64,000 bases of DNA from Polaribacter marinus (GTDB taxonomy: Bacteria > Bacteroidota > Bacteroidia > Flavobacteriales > Flavobacteriaceae), in contig NZ_JAKQYM010000004.1 in assembly GCF_022662535.1 (NCBI RefSeq), positions 1-64,000 of the forward strand, written 5' to 3'. Each line of letters begins with the position of its first letter. Position 1 is the first letter of the stretch. The notes beneath the pieces are model-generated. The model was not told where the DNA came from. It made no database searches and worked only from the letters and a program-made list of their open reading frames with translations. Positions 1 to 7,333 of this stretch are shown piece by piece. The translations under genes and the position numbers were made by a program.

Positions 1-81
1 AGTGTGTTTGGTTTTGTTCGGGTTTAACACGAACAATCACAGAAATTAATCCCGCACATTTCATACACAAAACCGTTGTGC
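1..81 (+). repeat. Cassette-junction site S0, right part
   Basis: Right part of a palindromic junction site cut by the window edge. It has a local hairpin (GTTCG and CGAAC arms around positions 17-35) and ends in ACACAAAACCGTTGTGC. Other junctions in the array end in nearly the same way, for example CATATACAAAACCGTTAAAGC at 3537-3557. The next cassette begins at the GTT at 75-77. Confidence 0.6.
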
Positions 82-146
82 ACAAGCTAAAAATGAAGCG
101 TCCTGAATAAAGCTTATAATATTTTTGTTTATAAACCACAGTATTA

Positions 147-602
147 ATGAAAAGTAATTTCTATATAAAGAACAACCAAAAAATATTATTTATGGTTAAA
201 GAATTACATAAACGTGGTTTTGGTAAATTAAGAGTAATTCCATCAATATCTCCTAGTGGTTTGGCTTGGCGTTGTGTTTTAATTAACCAAACAAAGAAAT
301 ACAAATTCATTGCTTCCACTTGGATTCAAACAATCGAAAATATAGATTCTCGTGGAGAAATTAAATTATCTCCTAAAGAATTAGCAGGCCTTTTTATAAA
401 GAAAAATGTAGAGTTTATTGAACATTGCAAAGGTAAAAATGAAGAATACGAAAAATGGTTTAATCAAGTGGTTAAAAGTTTGAAAAATGATGAATTACCA
501 TATGCATTTGATTTGAGTGATTTCTTTTTCCCAACAAGCTATTGGTTAACAACAAAAGGAAATGAAATTAGAACATTGCCCAACGAAAAAGATTATTATT
601 AA
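147..602 (+). CDS. Hypothetical cassette protein, 151 aa
   Basis: I do not recognise a family with certainty. The protein is soluble with no signal peptide or membrane segment. An N-terminal basic part contains HKRGFGKLRVIPSISPSGLA, followed by an acidic and aromatic C-terminal half ending in NEKDYY. The ATG at 147 follows junction S0 by about 65 bases, the usual spacing for a cassette gene here. The codon use and AT content match the neighbouring cassettes. It is the intact gene of a cassette whose second gene is broken. Function is unknown. Confidence 0.7.
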   Translation: MKSNFYIKNNQKILFMVKELHKRGFGKLRVIPSISPSGLAWRCVLINQTKKYKFIASTWIQTIENIDSRGEIKLSPKELAGLFIKKNVEFIEHCKGKNEEYEKWFNQVVKSLKNDELPYAFDLSDFFFPTSYWLTTKGNEIRTLPNEKDYY

Positions 603-614
603 TATTAAATTAAA

Positions 615-737
615 ATGGACGAGCTCAAAGAAATAAAAGCAATTCCGAAATCAGGAAAAGAAAGTTTAATAGACGATGGACAGAAAACTGACTACAATTT
701 GTTGGACTTTTGGCAGTGGAGTATGTCTTATATTTTA
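615..737 (+). pseudogene. 5' fragment of a truncated gene
   Basis: An ATG 12 bases after the previous stop opens a reading frame that looks like a real N-terminus: it begins MDELKEIKAIPKSGKES and continues to LLDFWQWSMSYIL. From memory, the LLDFW-WS segment resembles the N-terminus of a widespread bacterial protein of unknown function. After about 40 codons the frame runs straight into junction S1, where the remaining codons are just translated repeat DNA, including the terminator. The body of the gene has therefore been lost at the junction. Its own cassette end is also missing, since no copy of the expected arm GCACAAC occurs before S1. Confidence 0.5.
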
Positions 738-741
738 AGAA

Positions 742-949
742 GTACTGTAGTAAACAACAGCAAAAAAAGCCTGATTTCAAAAACCAGGCTTTTACAAATT
801 CAACAAAGGTTCCCAAATTTATTTTTTACATTTTGTAATTTTCTTTAAAGGCAAAGAAACCAAGAACTAAAATAAAAATACTAAAGTGCTGTGATCCCAG
901 AAAATAATCCCAAAAAGCAATATATTTGATTGCATATAACCAGTTATGC
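742..949 (+). repeat. Cassette-junction site S1 (type A)
   Basis: First full copy of a roughly 200-bp repeat that recurs at 2714-2930, 5893-6109 and 14992-15237, with left parts at 8631 and 16621. It contains a terminator (AAAAAAAGCCTG at 762-773 pairing with CAGGCTTTT at 785-793), then a stretch identical to the end of the minus-strand gene at 16707, then a right half ending GCATATAACCAGTTATGCC. The cassette that follows starts at the GTT at 943. Confidence 0.8.
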
Positions 950-1010
950 CACATTACAAAAAAGCAACAATCGGATTGAATGAAAGAGAAAATAAATTGA
1001 TTTTTGCAGT

Positions 1011-1835
1011 ATGGAAAACAAATATCACTTTGATGTAATTGCAAAAGCAATCTATTTTATTAAAAACTCTCATTTTGAGCAACCATCATTAGAAGAAATT
1101 GCTAATCACATTAATTTAAGTAAATTTCATTTTCAAAGAATATTTAAAAAGTGGGTAGGAATTAGCCCAAAAGATTATCTTCAATTCATAACATTAGAAA
1201 AAGCAAAAGAATCCTTAAGAAAAGGACAATCTACTTTAGAAGCATCTTATAATGTAGGACTATCAGGAAATAGTAGATTACACGATTTATTCGTCAAAAT
1301 CGAAGCTTGTACTCCGGGAGAATTTAAAAAAAGAGGACGAAATTTAAAAATATATTTTGGAGAAATTGAAACTCCATTTGGCAATGCTATAGTAGCAGAA
1401 ACAGAAAAAGGAATTTGTAGTTTTTCATTTGACAATTTGAGTGTTGAAAAACTAAAAACAGAATATACTGAAGCATTTTTTATAAATAAATTACTGAAAA
1501 ACGGAGTAATAATACAAGAGTATTTTAAAAACTGGGAAGTTCCCACAACTCCAATTAGTTTGGATTTAATAGGAACACAATTTCAAATTCAAGTATGGAA
1601 AGCATTACTGCAAATTCCTCCATCAAATCTTCTTGCTTATCAAAATATTGCAGAAATGATAAATAATCCTAAAGCTGTAAGGGCAGTTGGGACTGCTATT
1701 GGAAAAAACCCTATTGCCTACTTGATTCCTTGTCATAGAGTGATAAAAAGTGATGGCAATATGGGGAACTACAGATGGAATTCTGAAAGAAAAATTGCAA
1801 TAAACAGTTATGAGTCAATAAAACTAAAAGAATAG
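1011..1835 (+). CDS. Ada-like AraC regulator fused to O6-alkylguanine-DNA methyltransferase
   Basis: A two-domain protein of 274 aa. Residues about 1-100 form an AraC-type helix-turn-helix (LEEIANHINLSKFHFQRIFK, then TPGEFKKRG). Residues about 110-270 form the methyltransferase domain with the active-site PCHRV near residue 241 and the preceding AVGTAIGKNPIAYLIP. The acceptor Cys takes methyl groups from O6-methylguanine in a suicide reaction. The N-terminal Ada zinc/phosphotriester domain is absent, so this is the shorter AraC-MGMT form common in Bacteroidetes. It is the first of two genes in the cassette spanning 943-2382 and starts about 60 bases after the junction. Confidence 0.92.
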   Translation: MENKYHFDVIAKAIYFIKNSHFEQPSLEEIANHINLSKFHFQRIFKKWVGISPKDYLQFITLEKAKESLRKGQSTLEASYNVGLSGNSRLHDLFVKIEACTPGEFKKRGRNLKIYFGEIETPFGNAIVAETEKGICSFSFDNLSVEKLKTEYTEAFFINKLLKNGVIIQEYFKNWEVPTTPISLDLIGTQFQIQVWKALLQIPPSNLLAYQNIAEMINNPKAVRAVGTAIGKNPIAYLIPCHRVIKSDGNMGNYRWNSERKIAINSYESIKLKE

Positions 1836-1894
1836 CAAGAATCAGATTGTTAGCTTGCTTCTAAATAGGGATTTTTGCATAAAAACTATTAATT

Positions 1895-2368
1895 ATGGGT
1901 ATAAATTTTAAAATATCAGCGATTGAAAATAATTTCAATCACTTGTTTAACCTAAGCCAAGAAGAACTATCTGAAAAAGGTATAGTCAAAATGGTTGTAG
2001 ATGAAAAACCTGGCTATCCTTGTAGAGTAACTCTCGAAGATGTTGAAATTGGAGAAGAAGTCTTACTATTTCCTTTTCAGCATCATATAACAAATTCCCC
2101 ATATCAATCAAGCGGACCAATCTTTGTGAGAAAAAATGCAAAAAGCCCAAATTTAAGTATCAATGAAATTCCCGAAATGCTATTACACAGACTTTTATCA
2201 TTAAGAGTATATGATAACAAAGGAATGATGATAGAAGCTAAAACCATTGATGGAGAGAAACTTAAAAATGAAATTGAAGTAATTTTCAACAACAAGTCCG
2301 CAAACTATATTCAAATTCATAATTCAAGCCCAGGATGCTATAATTGTCAAGTGAACAGAATGGAATAA
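1895..2368 (+). CDS. DUF1203 family protein
   Basis: A 157-aa soluble protein recognised as DUF1203 from the central pattern GYPCRVTLEDVEIGEEVLL, then SPYQSSGPIFVR, and the ending IQIHNSSPGCYNCQV. The three C-terminal cysteines or nearby histidines could bind a ligand, but no activity is established. It is the second gene of its cassette, 59 bases after the Ada-like gene. Its stop codon is four bases before the cassette-end arm GTGGCATAAC. A clear paralogue sits alone in another cassette at 2949-3416. Confidence 0.85.
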   Translation: MGINFKISAIENNFNHLFNLSQEELSEKGIVKMVVDEKPGYPCRVTLEDVEIGEEVLLFPFQHHITNSPYQSSGPIFVRKNAKSPNLSINEIPEMLLHRLLSLRVYDNKGMMIEAKTIDGEKLKNEIEVIFNNKSANYIQIHNSSPGCYNCQVNRME

Positions 2369-2372
2369 AAAC

Positions 2373-2437
2373 GTGGCATAACACCGTGTATAATTAATGG
2401 CTAGTTCTCGCCTACTTACGAAAATCCTCGCGGATTT
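2373..2437 (+). repeat. Cassette-junction site S2, left half (type B)
   Basis: Left arm GTGGCATAAC at 2373-2382 is the exact reverse complement of the start of the same cassette (GTTATGCCAC at 943-952). It is followed by the type B body, with CGCCTACTTACGAAAATCC and the short hairpin AAAATCCTCGCGGATTTT. The right half, present at 3480-3557 in site S4, is missing because an insertion sequence end cuts in at about 2438. Confidence 0.75.
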
Positions 2438-2500
2438 TGAACTGCTCCCAAAAAGTTAGACACTATTTGAGGGTATTATTATGACAAGAAAAGTCAGAAT
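2438..2500 (+). mobile_element. Remnant of an IS3-family insertion sequence end
   Basis: The sequence TGAACTGCTCCCAAAAAGTT followed by AGACAC looks like the left terminal repeat of IS3-family elements, which start with TGA. About 40 bases further in, an ATG at 2481 opens MTRKVRI, which resembles the start of an IS3 OrfA, but the next codon is a stop. Only this end survives. It replaces the right half of junction S2, so an insertion followed by deletion probably damaged this part of the array. Confidence 0.5.
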
Positions 2501-2532
2501 TTAAAGCCTTTAATTATTACAAAAAAATGCAT

Positions 2533-2709
2533 ATGAAAAAATCGAATAACTACCTGTTCCTTTCTATACTTTTCTTAACAATATATTTGATTATAGAATT
2601 CACTGAAATTTATGGAAGTTCAACATGGTTCAAAGCTTTTCTTCTCATTGCTTGCGTGACATTTCTAATTAGTGGAGTTTCACTTAAACTAAAGGAAAGG
2701 AAAAAATAA
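2533..2709 (+). CDS. Small two-helix membrane protein, 58 aa
   Basis: The short protein starts MKKSNN and has two hydrophobic segments (about residues 7-23 and 32-50) separated by the polar turn TEIYGSSTWFK, then a basic tail LKLKERKK. An in-frame ATG six bases upstream (2527) is an alternative start. I cannot assign a family. It lies in a cassette whose 5' end was destroyed by the IS remnant and whose 3' end is the arm GCACCACAAC of site S3 immediately after its stop codon. Its position and composition fit a cassette gene. Confidence 0.55.
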   Translation: MKKSNNYLFLSILFLTIYLIIEFTEIYGSSTWFKAFLLIACVTFLISGVSLKLKERKK

Positions 2710-2713
2710 AACG

Positions 2714-2930
2714 CACCACAACAAAGAACTGAGCTAAACAGCAAAAAAAGCCTGATTTCAAAAACCAGGCTTTTACAAATTCAGCAAAGGTTCCTAAATT
2801 TATTTTTTACACTTTGTAATTTTCTTTAAAAACAATGAATCCAAGAACTAAAATAAAAAGACTAAAGTGCTGTGATCCCTTAAAATAATCTCAAAAAGCA
2901 ATATATTTGATTGCATATAACCCGTTGTGC
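2714..2930 (+). repeat. Cassette-junction site S3 (type A)
   Basis: Full type A copy. Left arm CACCACAAC is directly after the preceding stop codon. The terminator hairpin is at 2743-2774, and the right half ends GCATATAACCCGTTGTGC. The next cassette starts at GTT 2924-2926. Compared with S1 it differs by scattered substitutions only. Confidence 0.8.
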
Positions 2931-2948
2931 AACATTAACAAAACGAAA

Positions 2949-3416
2949 ATGAACTTTAAAATTTTAGCACTTGATAATAAAGAATTTGATTCTTATTTTG
3001 AATTATCTGATTCTGAATTGACAAAAATTGGTGGAAAAAGAATGATAGTAGATGAAAATCCGGGATTCCCTTGTAGGGTGAGTTTGGAAGACGCAAAAAT
3101 TGGAGAAGAAGTAATTTTACTGCCATTTGAATTTCATAAAACCGAGAGTCCATACCAAGCAAAAGGACCAATATTTATAAGAAAAGGAATAAAGACAAAA
3201 GAATTAGCAATTAATGAAATACCAATAATGTTAAATCATAGATTGCTTTCTTATAGAGGTTATGACAAAAACGGATTTATGAAAACTGCAATAACCGAAA
3301 AAGGAGACAAAACAAAATACGTGATTAAAAAAATATTTGATAATGAGGATATAGAATATATCCAAATTCATAATTCAAGTCCTGGCTGTTACAATTGTGA
3401 AGTGCGAAGAAATTAA
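2949..3416 (+). CDS. DUF1203 family protein, paralogue
   Basis: A 155-aa protein homologous along its whole length to the protein at 1895-2368, sharing GFPCRVSLEDAKIGEEVIL, SPYQAKGPIFIRKG, INEIP-ML-HRLLS and the ending IQIHNSSPGCYNCEV. I chose the ATG at 2949 because an upstream in-frame ATG at 2907 lies inside junction S3 and because 2949 gives the same N-terminus as the paralogue (NFKI). It is the only gene of a small cassette (2924-3431) whose ends match at 9 of 10 positions. Function is unknown. Confidence 0.85.
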   Translation: MNFKILALDNKEFDSYFELSDSELTKIGGKRMIVDENPGFPCRVSLEDAKIGEEVILLPFEFHKTESPYQAKGPIFIRKGIKTKELAINEIPIMLNHRLLSYRGYDKNGFMKTAITEKGDKTKYVIKKIFDNEDIEYIQIHNSSPGCYNCEVRRN

Positions 3417-3421
3417 AAAAC

Positions 3422-3557
3422 GTTACACAACAAAGTATATAATCCATTGCTAATTCTAGACTGCTTACGAATATTCCTGCGGAATATTCTATTCGGTTTT
3501 TATTTGCTAAATTAGTTGCTTACACACGCAACGTATCATATACAAAACCGTTAAAGC
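3422..3557 (+). repeat. Cassette-junction site S4 (type B, complete)
   Basis: Complete type B site. Left arm GTTACACAAC complements the start of its own cassette (GTTGTGCAAC at 2924) at 9 of 10 positions. The outer parts are imperfectly palindromic (ACAAAGTATATAATCCATTGC against the complement of GCAACGTATCATATACAAAA), and a small hairpin GAATATTCCTGCGGAATATTC lies in the middle. The next cassette starts at GTT 3550. Confidence 0.8.
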
Positions 3558-3626
3558 ACAGACTTCAGAATTAAACATTACTTTTAATAAAAATGAAATA
3601 ACAAAAAGTTGATTACGAATAAATGT

Positions 3627-4190
3627 ATGGAAATAGACCAAATTATTGATAATATATATCCTCTAACAACCAAATCAAAAAACTTAATAAAGGAGTCAAT
3701 AATTGAAATTAAGTTTCCAAAAGGGCATGTTTTATTTAGAGCAAATAAAATAGAAACAAGTATTTATTTTATTAAAAAAGGGATAGCAAGAGCGTATGCT
3801 TATTCAGATGATAATCAAATCACTTTTTGGTTTGGCAAAGAAGGAGATCCTATTGTTTCAATGCAAAGTTATGTTAACAATCAAAAAGGGTACGAAGATG
3901 TAGAATTATTGGAAGATTGCGAACTCTACGAATTAAAAATAAAACAACTTCAAAAACTCTTTATAGAAGACATTCAAATTGCAAATTGGGGACGGAAATT
4001 TTCAGAATTAGAACTTATTAAATCAGAAGAACGACTTATTTCATTACAATTTAATACCGCAACCGAAAGGTATTTAGCGCTTCTTAAAAATTATCCTAGT
4101 ATTATACAGCGTGTACTATTATCTCATATTGCGTCTTATTTAGGCATTACCCAAGTTAGTTTAAGTAGAATTAGAGCGAACATAAAATAA
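3627..4190 (+). CDS. Crp/Fnr family transcriptional regulator
   Basis: A 187-aa protein with an N-terminal cyclic-nucleotide-binding-type beta barrel (residues about 10-110, including FPKGHVLFRANKIETSIYFI and KKGIARAYA) and a C-terminal winged helix (LLSHIASYLGITQVSLSRIR) ending soon after the recognition helix. No cysteine cluster for an iron-sulphur centre is present, so it is not Fnr-like in sensing. I start at ATG 3627; a TTG 18 bases upstream is less likely. It opens a cassette that also holds a PfpI-like lipoprotein, an ACT protein and an SMR exporter, which it may control. Confidence 0.88.
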   Translation: MEIDQIIDNIYPLTTKSKNLIKESIIEIKFPKGHVLFRANKIETSIYFIKKGIARAYAYSDDNQITFWFGKEGDPIVSMQSYVNNQKGYEDVELLEDCELYELKIKQLQKLFIEDIQIANWGRKFSELELIKSEERLISLQFNTATERYLALLKNYPSIIQRVLLSHIASYLGITQVSLSRIRANIK

Positions 4191-4339
4191 ATTTCGTTTT
4201 TATCATTTGTTAAATGATTTCTCCAAAATGTTTAGGACTTTTGTCCTGTAGCATTATTCTATTTTGGAGTTTGTAAAATTAGTTTTGCCATCTCATAAAT
4301 GAGAATAATCTAAAACCTTATTTTAATATAAATTTAGAT

Positions 4340-5140
4340 ATGTCAAATACGATTAAAATTAAAACGCTTTTTTTTCTTTCCTTGTTTACGGTCCTTATTA
4401 TGAGCTGTAATAATAAAAACAACTCAGAGAAATCAACTGTAAAAACAGAAACGAAAGAACTAAAAAAGATATTATTTGTAGTTACAAGCCATAGTGAAAA
4501 AGGAAACACTGGAGAAAAAACAGGTTATTACCTCGGAGAAGTTTCTCATCCTTGGAATGTATTACATACTGCTGGTTACGAAATAGATTTTGTAAGTCCT
4601 AAAGGTGGAAAAGCACCTGTAGACGCATTTGATATGACAGATTCTATCAATAAGAAATTTTGGGATAACAACATTTATCGTAACAAAATTGAAAACACAA
4701 AAAAACCAAATGAAGTAAATCCGAATGATTATCTAGCCATTCATTATGCAGGTGGTCACGGAGCTATGTGGGATTTTGCAGATAATACAGAAATTGCCGA
4801 AATAGCAAAACAAATCTATGAAAATAATGGTGTAGTAAGTGCTGTTTGCCATGGTCCTGCTGGCATTGTAAACATTAAATTAAACAACGGATCTTATCTT
4901 GTAGACGGTAAAAAAGTAAACGCTTTTACAAATGAAGAAGAGGCAAAAGTAAAACTAGAGCATGTGGTTCCCTTTTTACTAGAAAATCAATTAATAGCAC
5001 ATGGTGCTATTTTCGAAAAGTCCGCACCTTTTACTGAACACGTAGTGGCTGACCAAAGATTAGTTACAGGTCAAAATCCGCAATCGGCCCATAGCGTTGG
5101 CGAAGCAACCTTAAAGGAACTACAAAGACTAAATAAATGA
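4340..5140 (+). CDS. DJ-1/PfpI family lipoprotein
   Basis: A 266-aa protein with a lipoprotein signal peptide (hydrophobic residues 9-20, lipobox ending MSC at about residue 23) followed by a DJ-1/PfpI class I amidotransferase-like domain. The nucleophile elbow is AVCHGPAGI near residue 175, and HYAGGHGAMWDF forms the oxyanion side. Relatives act as glyoxalase III or Hsp31-type chaperones, here exported to the envelope. Its stop codon overlaps the start of the ACT gene (ATGA), which indicates translational coupling. Confidence 0.85.
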   Translation: MSNTIKIKTLFFLSLFTVLIMSCNNKNNSEKSTVKTETKELKKILFVVTSHSEKGNTGEKTGYYLGEVSHPWNVLHTAGYEIDFVSPKGGKAPVDAFDMTDSINKKFWDNNIYRNKIENTKKPNEVNPNDYLAIHYAGGHGAMWDFADNTEIAEIAKQIYENNGVVSAVCHGPAGIVNIKLNNGSYLVDGKKVNAFTNEEEAKVKLEHVVPFLLENQLIAHGAIFEKSAPFTEHVVADQRLVTGQNPQSAHSVGEATLKELQRLNK

Positions 5141-5532
5141 GTGGAGAAAAAAATCTAGAAACACTTTTAAAATCAATGAAACCTAAACACAATTTAGGCG
5201 AGTTTGTATTTTGTAAAATAGAAAATTTGGAGCAAATAAAATTGAGCCAAATTATAATGACTTTTAAAGAAGAAGAAGAAAGTATAACCATTATTACTAA
5301 AAAGGGAGTCGCAGACCAACTAAATTTAGACTATTCTTTCGTTGCTTCTTGGATTACACTTACGGTTCATTCTTCTTTAGAAGCAGTTGGTTTAACAGCC
5401 GCATTTTCAAATGCATTATCCGAAAATGGAATTAGTTGTAATGTAGTTGCAGCTTATTATCATGACCATATTTTTGTTGATAAAAAAGACACAGATAAAG
5501 CAATGGAAATTTTGAATGCATTTTCGAAATAA
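5137..5532 (+). CDS. ACT domain-containing protein
   Basis: A 131-aa protein of the small two-ACT-domain family. The N-terminal part is LVSIFCKIE-like (here VFCKIENLEQIKLSQIIMTF), and the C-terminal ACT unit runs ITLTVHSSLEAVGLTAAFSNAL to VAAYYHDHIFV. These proteins are thought to bind amino acids, but no ligand is known. The start overlaps the upstream stop codon by four bases and the next gene begins 8 bases after this one, so the three genes form one operon. Confidence 0.85.
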   Translation: MSGEKNLETLLKSMKPKHNLGEFVFCKIENLEQIKLSQIIMTFKEEEESITIITKKGVADQLNLDYSFVASWITLTVHSSLEAVGLTAAFSNALSENGISCNVVAAYYHDHIFVDKKDTDKAMEILNAFSK

Positions 5533-5539
5533 AAAGCTA

Positions 5540-5866
5540 ATGAACTGGATATTATTAATAATTGCAGGACTTTTTGAAGTCGCCTTTGCTACCTGTCTTG
5601 GAAAAGCAAAAGAGACAACAGGAACTCAAGCAACCTATTGGTACATAGGTTTCTTGGTTTGTTTAGGAATAAGTATGTTCCTTCTTGTAAAAGTGACCCA
5701 ACAACTACCCATTGGTACAGCATATGCCGTTTGGACAGGTGTTGGTGCTGTAGGAACAGTTTTGGTTGGGATTTTCATTTTTAAAGATCCTGCAACATTT
5801 TGGAGATTATTTTTTATTACGACATTAATTGTCTCAATTATCGGACTGAAAGTAGTTTCTCATTAA
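5540..5866 (+). CDS. Small multidrug resistance family exporter, Gdx/SugE-like
   Basis: A 108-aa inner membrane protein with four transmembrane helices. The essential Glu of helix 1 is in AGLFEVAFATCLGKAK, and AYAVWTGVGAVGTVLVGIF is typical of the SugE/Gdx branch, whose characterised members export guanidinium. I use ATG 5540 because it gives the canonical N-terminus MNWILLIIAGLFEV; the longer frame starting at 5516 overlaps the ACT gene. It works as a dual-topology dimer in the known family. It ends its cassette just before junction S5. Confidence 0.9.
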   Translation: MNWILLIIAGLFEVAFATCLGKAKETTGTQATYWYIGFLVCLGISMFLLVKVTQQLPIGTAYAVWTGVGAVGTVLVGIFIFKDPATFWRLFFITTLIVSIIGLKVVSH

Positions 5867-5892
5867 ACAAACAAAATAATTTAATAAACTAC

Positions 5893-6109
5893 TGCCAACA
5901 AACTACTGAGCTAAACAACAAAAAAAAGCCTGATTTCAAAAACCAGGCTTTTACAAATTCAGCAAAGGTTCCCAAATTTATTTTTTACACTTTGTAATTT
6001 TCTTTAAAAACAAAGAAACCAAGAACTAAAATAAAAACATAAAAGTTTTGTGATTCCTGAAAATAATTCCAAAAAGCAATATATTTGATTGCATATAACC
6101 AGTTGTACG
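5893..6109 (+). repeat. Cassette-junction site S5 (type A)
   Basis: Full type A copy with terminator at 5921-5952 and right end GCATATAACCAGTTGTACG. The left arm TGCCAAC does not match the start of the preceding cassette (GTTAAAGC at 3550), unlike most junctions. The preceding four-gene cassette may therefore be a fusion of two. Confidence 0.78.
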
Positions 6110-6143
6110 TAATTCGATAAAAACCCCAAAACAATGACTAATT

Positions 6144-7199
6144 TTGAGAATTGAACAATTAACCTTTACAAGATTTGTAGCTGCAATTTCAATTGTGATT
6201 TTTCACTATGGAAGTGGGAGTTTTTTATTTAATAATGAATATGTTTCTTTCATTTTTAAACAAGCTAATGTAGGAGTTAGTTATTTTTTTGTTTTATCTG
6301 GCTTTGTAATGATAATTGCATATGGAAATCGAAAAAAAATAAAATTTCTTGAATATATAAAAAACAGATTAGCACGAATATACCCTGTATATTTTTTAGC
6401 TATTTTACTAATATTAGTTGTTAATTTATTTAGAAACATAGATGAATATAATTTATTCCTAAATTTATTTATGATACAATCTTGGATTTCCGAAAAAGCA
6501 CTTACTATAAATGTTCCTGGTTGGTCATTATCCGTTGAATTATTTTTTTATGTTTCTTTTCCCTTTTTATTTAACCATTTTTATTTAAAAAAAAGTTTAA
6601 AGAATCTAACAATTTGGATTTTATCATTTTGGATTATTAGTCAAATACTCTATCATTTAATAATAAATGGAAATATAAAATTATCATATTATAACATCAG
6701 AGATATTCGATACTATCCTCTAATGCATTTTAACGAGTTTTTAGTTGGTAACCTAACAGGTTTATTTTTTATAAAAAAAATCAAAAATAACATAAGAGAT
6801 TATTCAATCCCCATTATTCTAACGCTGATTACGTTAATAACATTATTAAAATTCACTTTTGGTTTAAACTACCATAATGGTCTTCTTTTGATTGTTTTTG
6901 TTCCTTTGATTATCTTAATCTCATTAAGTAATGATAAATTCACTCAAATAATTTCAAGAAAAAGTTTTGTTTTTTTAGGAGAAATAAGTTTTGGAATTTA
7001 TATTTTACAAGCTCCTGTTTGGTTGATTTTTTCAGATTACCGAATGGATAAATATTTAGGTTTAAATAAAGAGGTTGATTTTACAGAATCTTTCATAATA
7101 AGAATAATAATTCTGATTATTTTGTCTTCTTTGTCTTATTTATTCTTTGAAAAACCGATTAGAAATAAAATAAAAAACTACGCACAACATTGTACATAA
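6144..7199 (+). CDS. Acyltransferase 3 family membrane protein
   Basis: A 351-aa integral membrane protein of the OafA-like acyltransferase 3 family, which moves acyl groups onto surface sugars or other extracytoplasmic acceptors. The family start FTRFVAAISIVIFHYG contains the conserved active-site His at about residue 21, and about ten membrane segments follow. The only usable start in frame is TTG at 6144, since the nearby ATG at 6134 is out of frame and closes after six codons. The last residues (YAQHCT) are encoded inside junction S6. Confidence 0.88.
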   Translation: MRIEQLTFTRFVAAISIVIFHYGSGSFLFNNEYVSFIFKQANVGVSYFFVLSGFVMIIAYGNRKKIKFLEYIKNRLARIYPVYFLAILLILVVNLFRNIDEYNLFLNLFMIQSWISEKALTINVPGWSLSVELFFYVSFPFLFNHFYLKKSLKNLTIWILSFWIISQILYHLIINGNIKLSYYNIRDIRYYPLMHFNEFLVGNLTGLFFIKKIKNNIRDYSIPIILTLITLITLLKFTFGLNYHNGLLLIVFVPLIILISLSNDKFTQIISRKSFVFLGEISFGIYILQAPVWLIFSDYRMDKYLGLNKEVDFTESFIIRIIILIILSSLSYLFFEKPIRNKIKNYAQHCT

Positions 7200-7315
7200 A
7201 AAATAGCTTTATTTAGTAAAATAGAATGTTTCTAAACCTAAAAAACACTAATTTTAAACATCGGAAAATATCGTTTTCAAAAACGCTACTTTTCATGTAC
7301 TAAACCGTTAGCACC
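7179..7315 (+). repeat. Cassette-junction site S6 (type C)
   Basis: Left arm TACGCACAAC matches the complement of its cassette start (GTTGTACGTA at 6102) at 9 of 10 positions. The site is an imperfect palindrome: GTACATAAAAAATAGC at 7191 pairs with GCTACTTTTCATGTAC near its right end. Its central sequence is unlike types A and B. The preceding stop codon lies within it. The next cassette starts at GTT 7307. Confidence 0.75.
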
Positions 7316-7333
7316 AAGCAAGAACAAGACAGA

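Noticed and set aside
826..1050. Minus-strand 74-aa frame through junction S1
   Set aside because: It is hydrophobic and looks protein-like, but it runs through the repeat and upstream of the Ada-like gene. The same frame appears in each type A copy because the DNA is repeated, with no proper start.
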